From positions 1 to 64,000 of the forward strand of contig CAVWBK010000007.1 of the NCBI GenBank assembly GCA_963753245.1: 64,000 bases of DNA, given 5' to 3'. The DNA comes from VRUE01 sp963753245. Its GTDB lineage: Bacteria > Actinomycetota > Thermoleophilia > Solirubrobacterales > 70-9. The position numbers and the translations under genes were made by a program. Numbering within the stretch: position 1 is the first letter of the stretch; the number at the start of each line of letters is the position of its first letter. Under the pieces are notes generated by a model that did not search any database, was not told where the DNA came from, and was given only the letters and a program-made list of their open reading frames with translations. Positions 51,420-58,012 of this stretch are shown one piece after another.

Positions 51420-51701
51420 CTACTGAACCGCCTTCTTGAGGTCGGCTCCGGCGCTGAACTTGGGGACCGATTTGGCAGCGATCTGCATCGTCTCGCCGGT
51501 CTGAGGGTTGCGGCCCTGGCGGGCGGCGCGCTGAGAGACCGAGAATTTGCCAAAGCCGGTGAGCCGGATCTCATTGCCGCCACCAAGCTGCGCGGCAATC
51601 GCGTCCAAGGTCGCCTCGAGTGCGAGCTTTGCCTGACCGACCTCAAGACCCGCGCGGGATGCGACATCGCGCGCCAGGTCCTCCTTATTGACTATCGCCA
51701 T
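51420..51701 (-). CDS. HU-family DNA-binding protein
   Basis: 93 residues from ATG 51701, with GGAGGAAGC in front. Full HU fold: NKEDLARDVASRAGLEVGQA, LTGFGKFSVSQRAARQGRNP (beta arm), QTGETMQIAAKSVPKFSAGA and DLKKAVQ. Lacks the long Lys-rich C-terminal tail of mycobacterial HupB. Nucleoid-associated, bends and compacts DNA. A longer in-frame extension upstream has no HU similarity and is not used. The C-terminal half of a related protein is fused to a methyltransferase fragment at 41750-42385. Confidence 0.93.
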   Translation of the reverse strand: MAIVNKEDLARDVASRAGLEVGQAKLALEATLDAIAAQLGGGNEIRLTGFGKFSVSQRAARQGRNPQTGETMQIAAKSVPKFSAGADLKKAVQ

Positions 51702-51933
51702 GCTTCCTCCCGTCGTAGTGGAGGCTGCGACGCTACTCGGCGCGCTGGTCGGAAGCCGTGCCAACGCTTGGCGGGGGCCGGGAAGCGTTGCTCAGGCGCC
51801 CGCTGGTGGCCCTGACCGCGGCTTCCTTTCCGGCGGTGATTCAACGAAAAAAAAGAGGCCGATACAGCTCCGCGAAACGAGCAGGGTGGCGAGCCACCCA
51901 AGGCGCCGGGCTCCCGAGAACTGGCAGGCTCGC

Positions 51934-52242
51934 CTAGTTGCACATCATCCTCAGCGCCCTCTCGGCCGAATCGCGTCGCCCTGAACCGCGCACTTCGTCG
52001 AACCGATCCGCCGTCCAACCGACATCGTGAAGGCTCAACCGTCCTTCGATGATCCCAGCGCTAATCCAGTGCAGGGCCATAGCGTCAAAGAGGATCGCGT
52101 CGACCTCGACCGCCGCCAACGTCTTCCGCAGCGCCTCAGCCGGGGCGAGGCCGTCGAGTTCCTCGCCGGCGACCTCGTAGGCGATCGCGTAGGAGCCATC
52201 GATCCGTGACCTGCGGATCTGCGCTTCGAGGACATGTTGCAC
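51934..52242 (-). CDS. Small acidic protein, function unknown
   Basis: 102 residues from GTG 52242. Visible pieces: SYAIAYEVAGEELDGLAPAE, VDAILFDAMALHWISAGIIE and LSLHDVGWTADRFDEVRGSG. Mixed alpha/beta, no signal peptide or membrane helix. No family recognised and no strong ribosome binding site. Supported only by an intact frame and plausible composition. Between HU and Ohr. Confidence 0.4.
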   Translation of the reverse strand: MQHVLEAQIRRSRIDGSYAIAYEVAGEELDGLAPAEALRKTLAAVEVDAILFDAMALHWISAGIIEGRLSLHDVGWTADRFDEVRGSGRRDSAERALRMMCN

Positions 52243-52432
52243 GAACGTATGTTCCCATCGGGGTCAAGCCGCTCGATGCGGTCAGGTCGGCTAAATCCCG
52301 CTTCGGCTGCGCCTCAATGAGCTGCCAAAGGGACTCGGATCGGATTCAGGATTTAGCCGATCTGGGGGCGGGTCGACTAGCGTTTGCTGCAGGCCGTTTT
52401 GCGCAGCGCGAACCCAACGTAGGAGGCAGAAG

Positions 52433-52870
52433 ATGAGCAAGGTCCTCTACACCGCAGAGGCACACGTCACCGGCGGCAGGGCCGAGGGCCACGGCACCAG
52501 CAGCGACGGCGCCCTCGAGGTCGACCTGCGTACACCGGCCGAGCTCGGTGGCGAGGGCGGCGGCACCAACCCAGAGCAACTCTTCGCGGTCGGCTACGCG
52601 GCCTGCTTTGAGAGCGCGCTGATGGCCGTCGCCCGGCGCAGCAAGATCGCAGTCGGAGATGTCGGGATCGACTCTCGCGTGGCGCTGATCAGCGCCGAGG
52701 AGCGCAGCTTCGGGATCGCCGTCGAGCTGCGGGTCGGCCTGCCCTCGCTGGAGACCGACGCAGCGATCGACTTGGTCCGCCAAGCCCACCGGGTCTGCCC
52801 CTATTCAAATGCGACCCGCGGCAATATCGACATCACCTTGAGCGCCAACGGCCAGCCGGTTGACGGCTGA
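52433..52870 (+). CDS. OsmC/Ohr-family organic hydroperoxide resistance protein
   Basis: 145 residues; GGAGG lies before ATG. N-terminal YTAEAHVTGGRAEGHGTSSD is the Ohr signature. Active-site Cys58 sits in GYAACFESAL and Cys122 in RVCPYSNATRGN, the pair that reduces organic peroxides. Dimeric cytosolic enzyme that uses dihydrolipoyl or similar thiols. No OhrR-type MarR repressor is nearby, so its control is not evident. A 10-bp hairpin follows at 52995-53021. Confidence 0.93.
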   Translation: MSKVLYTAEAHVTGGRAEGHGTSSDGALEVDLRTPAELGGEGGGTNPEQLFAVGYAACFESALMAVARRSKIAVGDVGIDSRVALISAEERSFGIAVELRVGLPSLETDAAIDLVRQAHRVCPYSNATRGNIDITLSANGQPVDG

Positions 52871-53519
52871 GGAAGCTGTCAGGCGGACCGCAACGCCTCG
52901 CCACCCCCAGACCGACGTGGGGCCGAGGCCTCCCGGGGCCACGGCGCTCATTAGGCGTGGCGACTCGCCCAGCCCAGCCCTTCTGAGTCTCTCACCGGCC
53001 AGGGGGGCCGTCCCTGGCCGGATGGCTCAGCGGTGTGGTCCGCGTCTCGGTGGGGCTGGGCGAGGGTCCGGTCGAGGTCAGGACTCGGCTCAACCCCAGC
53101 CGCCTTTGCCACGGCTCCTCGAGATCGCGCATATCTAAGGTCGACTTCGCGGCGGCCGACCTCGCGCGGTCGGCGCCAGCCCCCGGCGGCGCTCTAGCGA
53201 ATAGCCGCGCCCAGACTCATCGCCAGGGCAGAGGGCCCCAGGCGCCTACGCCGCCCGGCGCAGGCGCAGGCGCAGAGTCGGAATTGCAAATGATCAACGG
53301 TACGTATCAGGATCAATAAACTTTGGTGTGTCTTAGGCTGATTTTCTCGCTCTAAAGCAGGGACTTAGGGTTGGCTTACGCTTGCACCTGCAGCCCAGTC
53401 AAGCACTTTCTTTTTGACATTATGGTCCATATGTGTTCTTATTTTCAGGCACTGATGTCGGGGGCTGAGCAGCGACAGCGAGGGCGCGAAACCAGGGCGA
53501 CCAGGCCAAGGAAGCCGAG
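52871..53519. other. Intergenic, no gene supported
   Basis: Holds the hairpin at 52995-53021 and an AT-rich stretch near 53320-53450 that may contain the promoter of the next gene. Short open frames have no motif. Confidence 0.45.
52995..53021. terminator. Long hairpin, terminator candidate
   Basis: Perfect 10-bp stem CCGGCCAGGG/CCCTGGCCGG with a 7-base loop, no T-run. 124 bases past ohr. Confidence 0.4.
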
Positions 53520-54059
53520 ATGAGCTCCAGCAGCGCAAAGGGCAGCAGCGGGGCGCCGGGCGGGGCGGTCGGTGAGACCGCCGCGGCGCGATCGCGCCGC
53601 GGTACAGCGGAGTTTCTGCCCAGTTTCGTCGCCCTCCAGCGGGCGGTGGCAGAGGCCTGCTCTGGGCAGATCGAATGGCAGGGAAAAATCGCGGCGGCGA
53701 TTGGAGCCGCGCTTGAGTTCGCGAGCAACGATCCGGCGGCGGCGCGGGTTCTGACGATCACGGCCCGCCGCGAGAGATCCTCGCGCGGCGATCGCGAGCA
53801 GGAAGTGATCGATTACTTCTCCGCGCGCCTGGCCGAGCTGGCGCCCGGACGGGTCCGATCGGCGATCTCCACCGACGCCGGTCTGATCGAATCGATTGCC
53901 GTCACCGTCAGGGGGCATCTCCTTTCCGGCACCGAGACGGTTCTCCCTGCGCTCGCCGCCGACCTCGCCTACCTCGCCCTGATGCCCTACACGGGGCCGG
54001 CCGAGGCTAAGCGCTGGGCCGATTCGCTCGGTTCTGCGGGCTCAGTTGAGGTACATTAA
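53520..54059 (+). CDS. TetR-type ligand-domain protein without a DNA-binding domain
   Basis: 179 residues. The middle reads LQRAVAEACSGQIEWQGKIA and AALEFASNDPAAARVLTITA, as in the C-terminal domain of Thermoleophilia TetR regulators (compare EWPAGVALAVAAMLDFAAED in the gene at 54337). The normal N-terminal helix-turn-helix is absent: the first 25 residues are Ser/Gly/Ala-rich. It ends with LAYLALMPYTGPAEAKRWAD, as TetR C-termini do. It could act as a dimer-forming modulator or be a truncated regulator. AAGGAAG precedes the ATG. Its stop lies inside a 14-base palindrome. Confidence 0.6.
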   Translation: MSSSSAKGSSGAPGGAVGETAAARSRRGTAEFLPSFVALQRAVAEACSGQIEWQGKIAAAIGAALEFASNDPAAARVLTITARRERSSRGDREQEVIDYFSARLAELAPGRVRSAISTDAGLIESIAVTVRGHLLSGTETVLPALAADLAYLALMPYTGPAEAKRWADSLGSAGSVEVH

Positions 54060-54064
54060 TGTAC
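54051..54064. promoter_or_regulatory. Perfect palindrome GTACATTAATGTAC
   Basis: 14 bases, fully symmetric, AT-rich in a GC-rich genome. It overlaps the stop codon of the preceding gene and lies upstream of a TetR gene 270 bases away. Candidate TetR operator. Confidence 0.5.
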
Positions 54065-54336
54065 GAATATTTAGGCGCCAGATATGGGAATTAATCAATG
54101 ACTCTTGACTTTACGGTCCAACTCTGTTCTGATTTATCCCTGATGCGAGAGGCGTCCCAACGCCGACTCTGCAACTGGCATGCCAGCCAGGGGTCGACCC
54201 GTCCATTCCCTGTGCGGCGCGACTCCGAAAGTAGGGCGAACGGCGCCGGTGGGTTTCCCAGCCCGCCGGCCCGTTTGCATGCCCGCGGCGGCGGGCCACA
54301 ATCGGCCCGGGAGGCGCGATTCGGGATCGGCGGGCG

Positions 54337-55017
54337 ATGATCGCCGAACGGCGGCTGCCGCGCGGTCGCCACGGCATCGCGCCTGAGGTAGTGATCGCCA
54401 ACCAACGCCAGCGACTGCTGGCGGCCAGCGCCTCGCTGCTCGCCGAGCGCGGCTACTGCGCGCTGCATGTCGCCGACATCACCGAACGGGCCGGGGTTTC
54501 GCGGCGAACCTTCTATCGCCTCTACAAGGACAAGCGCGACTGCGTGCTCGCCACCCAACAACACTCGATCGACTCGCTCAGCGGGCGGATCCTGGCCGCC
54601 CACTCAGCCGCGCGCGAGTGGCCAGCCGGAGTTGCGCTGGCGGTCGCCGCGATGCTCGACTTCGCCGCCGAGGATCTTGATCAGGCCCGTCTGGCCCTGG
54701 CGCCTACCTGCGCCCACTTCGAGCCTGAGCTGATCGCCAACGGGCTCGCCGCTAACCGCCGCTTGGCTTCCCTGCTCGATCAGGGAGCCGCTCGCTACCC
54801 CGGCGCCCGCGCCGCCAGACGCCGAGCCGGCGAGCGGGCGCTGGGCGCCGCGATCTCGATCCTCGGTCCCGAGCTCGCGGTCGGCAACATCACCGGGCTC
54901 GCCGAGCTGCGCCCGGAGGTGACCCGGGTCCTGCTGGCGCCCTATCTCGGCGACGAGGAGGCGCGCCGCGTCGGCGCGGCCGCCGAGCAGAAGGTCGGTC
55001 GCGATGCGGTTCTTTAA
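54337..55017 (+). CDS. TetR/AcrR-family transcriptional regulator
   Basis: 226 residues. N-terminal RRLPRGRHGIAPEVVIANQR then QRLLAASASLLAERGYCALH, VADITERAGVSRRTFYRLYK (helix-turn-helix) and DKRDCVL. The C-terminal ligand-binding domain is helical and ends LRPEVTRVLLAPYLGDEEAR. Intact. The double-TetR relics at 30.5-33.5 kb have the same pre-helix leader and recognition helix type, so they share ancestry. It overlaps the following secreted-protein gene by 14 bases. Ligand and targets unknown; the palindrome at 54051 is a candidate site. Confidence 0.9.
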   Translation: MIAERRLPRGRHGIAPEVVIANQRQRLLAASASLLAERGYCALHVADITERAGVSRRTFYRLYKDKRDCVLATQQHSIDSLSGRILAAHSAAREWPAGVALAVAAMLDFAAEDLDQARLALAPTCAHFEPELIANGLAANRRLASLLDQGAARYPGARAARRRAGERALGAAISILGPELAVGNITGLAELRPEVTRVLLAPYLGDEEARRVGAAAEQKVGRDAVL

Positions 55018-55660
55018 CCGAAGTGCGGCAGGCCGCAGAACGAGGAGACCTCGCCATCTCGCGGTCCTGGCGCCCTGCCTGGTGATCCTCTCTTTGGCCG
55101 CGGCGGCGAGCGCCGCGGCTCCGAGATCGGGTCATTGGGTCGGCCTGGGGGGCGGGCGCCTCGGCCCCTATCAGTGGTCGGTGCAAACCAGGGGCCCTGT
55201 AGCGGCTCCGCAGAGCCCGCGGCGACCCTGTCTTTTGATCGCAACGAAATGGCAGCTCGGCCCCTACAGCTTCCGTCGCAGTCGCAGTCGACAGTGCGCG
55301 CCAGCAGCTGGTCTGAGCGCGGCGAGAGCGCCGCTGGTCGCCAGCGGCATCGAGCCAAGCAGCGCGCGGCCTCAGCTCACCGCGGTCGGGATGATCTTTG
55401 CTGCGCGGGTGCGGAGGGTCAGGATCAGCTTCCTCGACGGCAGCAGGACGACGATCCACCTCGAGGCGCTGCAGCCCGGCCAGGCGCGTGGCGCCGGCCT
55501 GCAGCGCCTGCGCTACGCGGCGCTCGCGGTGCACGGCCGCTGGTGCCCGCAGCGCCTGGTCAGCGAGGACGCCTCCGGCAGGACCCTCTGGGATAGCGGC
55601 CCGGGCGGCTACTCGTGTGCCTATGACGGCTCGCCGGCCACCCCTGCCGCCTCGGGCTGA
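55004..55660 (+). CDS. Secreted protein, function unknown
   Basis: 218 residues; overlaps the TetR gene by 14 bases. Signal peptide: LAVLAPCLVILSLAAAASAA. The mature chain has WVGLGGGRLGPYQWSV, a Cys in RRPCLLI, an Arg/Ser-rich stretch, then IFAARVRRVRISFLDGSRTT and WCPQRLVSEDASGRTLWDSG with a second Cys, which reads as a beta-sandwich. No catalytic motif. Similar secreted proteins with a VRISF...DGS and LWDSG core occur in Thermoleophilia. Regulated with TetR if co-transcribed. Confidence 0.7.
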   Translation: MRFFNRSAAGRRTRRPRHLAVLAPCLVILSLAAAASAAAPRSGHWVGLGGGRLGPYQWSVQTRGPVAAPQSPRRPCLLIATKWQLGPYSFRRSRSRQCAPAAGLSAARAPLVASGIEPSSARPQLTAVGMIFAARVRRVRISFLDGSRTTIHLEALQPGQARGAGLQRLRYAALAVHGRWCPQRLVSEDASGRTLWDSGPGGYSCAYDGSPATPAASG

Positions 55661-55684
55661 GGGTCAGAGAACCCCAACTGGGCT

Positions 55685-56491
55685 TCAGCTGCCGAGATTC
55701 TTTGCTTGGCAACTACTGACCAGGGAGCCATTGACATCGGGGCCGCCGAGAAAGGTGGCTTCGACCTGGTTGAAGAAGTGTCCGTCCGGACACTCGGCGT
55801 TTAGGTAGGAGAGCCGCCGGCCCCCGTGGGTCCATCGACGCTCGACGGTCAATTCAAAGCCGGTCAGCGAGCCGCTGCCGCCCGCGACCCTGGGAATCGC
55901 CGTCGCAATCGTGAAGCCATATTTGCCGCTGTCCTTGCTCAGCTTGGCGTGGACAACGACCGCCGTCGGCGCCGGCACGCTGACGTAGGTGTAGAAGAGC
56001 ATGTCGGGATAGGCGGGGCCGGCGGCGCTGGCGGGGCCGTTGAAGATCAGCAGCGGGCCTTTGGTATCGAATGGGCTCGATTCGGGGAATTCGACCTGAG
56101 CGGTGATGAATCCCCTGCCGACCAGGGCCCCACCGCACGCTTTCATCGCCTCGGCGGGAGCGGTCGCTTCGATCCTTCTGGCCGAGCAGCTCGGCAGCCC
56201 GGTCGATTCGACCCGCATGTGCTTGTCGACGTGGAGATCGAGCGTTTTGGCCGGCGGGATGTGGGTTCCGTCGGCGGTTTCCGCCGAGCCGCTCGCCCGC
56301 AGCTTGATCGGAGCCATATCGCTCCTTGAAAGGACTTTTGGAGTCATCGAGACATCGGCGTGGAGAATCAGGTTTCCGGCTCGAATCGTGATCGCGTTAC
56401 CGGCGGCGATCGCACTCGCCGCCCCAGCGCTTAGCAGAGCCAATATTCCGAAGCCGACGAGCGCCTTCCTCGGGCGGCTGAAATGCCTCAT
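55685..56491 (-). CDS. Secreted protein of the three-member paralogous family (copy 3)
   Basis: 268 residues from ATG 56491 (GGAGG in front; ATGA overlap with the upstream stop). Signal peptide: ALVGFGILALLSAGAASAIA. Shares the block order with the genes at 4978 and 36521: MTPKVLSRSDMAPI, PPAKTLDLHV, ESTGLPSC, ACGGALVGRG, FPESSP, LLIFNGP, YTYVSVPAPTAVVVHA, IPRVAGGSGSLTGFEL, SYLNAECPDGHF, SSCQ. This copy is encoded in an ECF sigma operon, after a sigma factor and a membrane protein, which may mean it belongs to an envelope stress response; inference. Confidence 0.8.
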   Translation of the reverse strand: MRHFSRPRKALVGFGILALLSAGAASAIAAGNAITIRAGNLILHADVSMTPKVLSRSDMAPIKLRASGSAETADGTHIPPAKTLDLHVDKHMRVESTGLPSCSARRIEATAPAEAMKACGGALVGRGFITAQVEFPESSPFDTKGPLLIFNGPASAAGPAYPDMLFYTYVSVPAPTAVVVHAKLSKDSGKYGFTIATAIPRVAGGSGSLTGFELTVERRWTHGGRRLSYLNAECPDGHFFNQVEATFLGGPDVNGSLVSSCQAKNLGS

Positions 56492-56796
56492 TTCGATCCT
56501 CCATTGTTCGGTAGCGGGCCAGGAGCGCCGCGCGGAGCAGAGCCCGGAGCGCACGCGCCAGAGGCGCAGCTGCCTCGCAGTCGGCCGGCACCGATCGTCT
56601 CGATCAGGCCAACCGTCCAACACATCGGGCAACCGCGCAGCGCAAGCACGCCGACCGGCACAAGCAGGAGCGAGAGCGGGCCGATCCTCGCGATCAGCAG
56701 AAATGCCGCGGCGAGGAGCCCGAAGCCGAGTGCACCGCGCGAGAGGTGGCGGGCAATCGAGGCGCTGGCGAACCCACTCTGACCTGACTCAGGCAT
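56488..56796 (-). CDS. Small membrane protein in ECF operon
   Basis: 102 residues from ATG 56796 (ATGCCTGA overlap with the sigma stop). Two membrane helices: GALGFGLLAAAFLLIARIG and LSLLLVPVGVLAL. Between helix 2 and the C-terminus lies RGCPMCWTVGLIE, a CPxC motif like that of small YgaP/DUF2892-type membrane proteins, which could bind metal or a thiol. The C-terminal tail is Gly/Pro/Arg-rich. It might be an anti-sigma partner, but a ZAS motif (HxxxCxxC) is not seen. Its stop overlaps the next start (ATGA). Confidence 0.65.
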   Translation of the reverse strand: MPESGQSGFASASIARHLSRGALGFGLLAAAFLLIARIGPLSLLLVPVGVLALRGCPMCWTVGLIETIGAGRLRGSCASGACAPGSAPRGAPGPLPNNGGSK

Positions 56797-57364
56797 GCCC
56801 AGGGCCCCGGGGTGCACCACTCGCCCCCGCTCGCAACTGCGAGCGGACGACCTCGCGGGCCCGATGCAGCCGCGACTTCATCGCCTGGCGGGTTAAGCCC
56901 AGCGCCTCGGCGGTCGCCGCCCCCGAAAGTCCCTGGATGTCACGCAGGACAATGACGGAGCGTTGCTGGGCGGGAAGTTGGGCGATCGAATCGACGACCC
57001 GCTCGACTTCGAGATGCGCGAGGGCGAGGTCTTCGGCGGAGGGTCCGCTGGCAGCGGCGGAGATCGGCCGGCGAAGCGCGAGACGCGATCTGCGGATGCA
57101 CTCGTTGCGGACGATCTGAAACATCCAGGAGGCGAGCGCGGCACTGGCGCGCAGGGTGCCGATCCGTCGAAACAGAACGATCAGGGCCTCCTGGGCGGCA
57201 TCTTCGGCATCCTCAGGGGTCGAGCAGAGGGTGTGGGCGAAGCGACGCACGTGTGCGTGGGAGCCGGCCAGAAGTGTCGCGATCGCCTCGGGATCGCCAC
57301 CCTGGGCGGCGTCGATGACCCGCTCGTCGGGCCAGCGATCGCGCTCGGAACCCAGTTCAGGCAC
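56789..57364 (-). CDS. ECF-type RNA polymerase sigma factor
   Basis: 191 residues from GTG 57364. Region 2: AAQGGDPEAIATLLAGSHAH, DAEDAAQEALIVLFRRIGTL and SWMFQIVRNECIRRSRLALR. Region 4: LPAQQRSVIVLRDIQGLSGA and TAEALGLTRQAMKSRLHRAR. No region 1 or 3. I choose GTG 57364 because it forms GTGCCTGA with the stop of the 27-residue gene, exactly as ATGCCTGA does for the next gene; an alternative ATG lies at 57400. First real regulator of a four-gene set with tightly overlapping genes. Target promoters unknown. Confidence 0.9.
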   Translation of the reverse strand: MPELGSERDRWPDERVIDAAQGGDPEAIATLLAGSHAHVRRFAHTLCSTPEDAEDAAQEALIVLFRRIGTLRASAALASWMFQIVRNECIRRSRLALRRPISAAASGPSAEDLALAHLEVERVVDSIAQLPAQQRSVIVLRDIQGLSGAATAEALGLTRQAMKSRLHRAREVVRSQLRAGASGAPRGPGHA

Positions 57365-57440
57365 GGGCGCGGCGCCGGGCCAGAAGGAAGATGCATCCAC
57401 ACAGCGCGATCAGGACCGCGACGACATAGACAATGCTCAC
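57357..57440 (-). CDS. 27-residue membrane peptide preceding the ECF sigma gene
   Basis: GTG 57440, preceded by AAAGGAGGG at seven bases, encodes MSIVYVVAVLIALCGCIFLL then ARRRARA and stops at TGA 57357. One hydrophobic helix with two Cys and a basic C-terminal end (inside-positive). Its stop overlaps the GTG of the sigma gene (GTGCCTGA). A real small protein or a translated leader for coupling; I favour a real peptide because of the strong ribosome binding site and clear helix. Confidence 0.6.
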   Translation of the reverse strand: MSIVYVVAVLIALCGCIFLLARRRARA

Positions 57441-57665
57441 GAGCGGACCCTCCTTTCGGATCGTTCAGAGACGCGGGTGATAGATAAGAGGTCGCTGGGC
57501 CAAAAAGGATTCTCCGCCGCTTCGCCCGGCTCGGCGATCGCCACCAGAGCGGCAGGCGAACCGCAGCGGGGCCAAGCGAGGACCGGGCCCTCAGCGGAAC
57601 AGAATCGGCTCAGAGGCGAATGGAGATAGCGTCGAAATTGCAAAGCGGCAGGATTTTTTCGCTAT

Positions 57666-57953
57666 TTGGGCGCGCTTCTAGCTCCCGCAAAGCGAGGGTT
57701 GAGCGCGCCTGCAAAGCTGCCCCGAATCGTGATCTATCGACTTCATCACTGGCCCCAGCAATGGCCCGAGGAAACCTGGGAGGAAATCGGTGCGCCGGTC
57801 GAGGCCTCTTCGGTCGAGGAGGCCTTCGAGATCGCCCGACCGGGGGCCGCGGGTCGCTACCGAGTCACCCTGGGCGAGAACGGCGAGCAGGGGGACGTCG
57901 GCCTCTACCTGCTGCACGCAGACAAGAGTCTGGCTGAGCTCAAGTCAAGCTAG
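57666..57953 (+). CDS. Small protein, function unknown
   Basis: Up to 95 residues; the well-formed part starts at GTG 57729 (VIYRLHHWPQQWPEETWEEI) and continues with SSVEEAFEIARPGAAGRYRV and GLYLLHADKSLAELK. About 75 residues, acidic, mixed alpha/beta, cytosolic. TTG 57666 is the far start; neither has a strong ribosome binding site. No family recognised. Confidence 0.5.
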   Translation: MGALLAPAKRGLSAPAKLPRIVIYRLHHWPQQWPEETWEEIGAPVEASSVEEAFEIARPGAAGRYRVTLGENGEQGDVGLYLLHADKSLAELKSS

Positions 57954-58012
57954 GGCCGCTCAGTTCCTCGACCCCTGGCTCTAGCCGCGGTTGCGCTGGT
58001 GAGTCGAGTCGC

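Noticed and set aside
53016..53050. tRNA-like 5' half (ggccggatggctcagcgg) that shares tccgcgtctcgg with the tRNA remnant at 38.6 kb
   Set aside because: The D-stem does not pair and no anticodon or T-arm follows at the right place; the 12-base match could be chance in GC-rich sequence.
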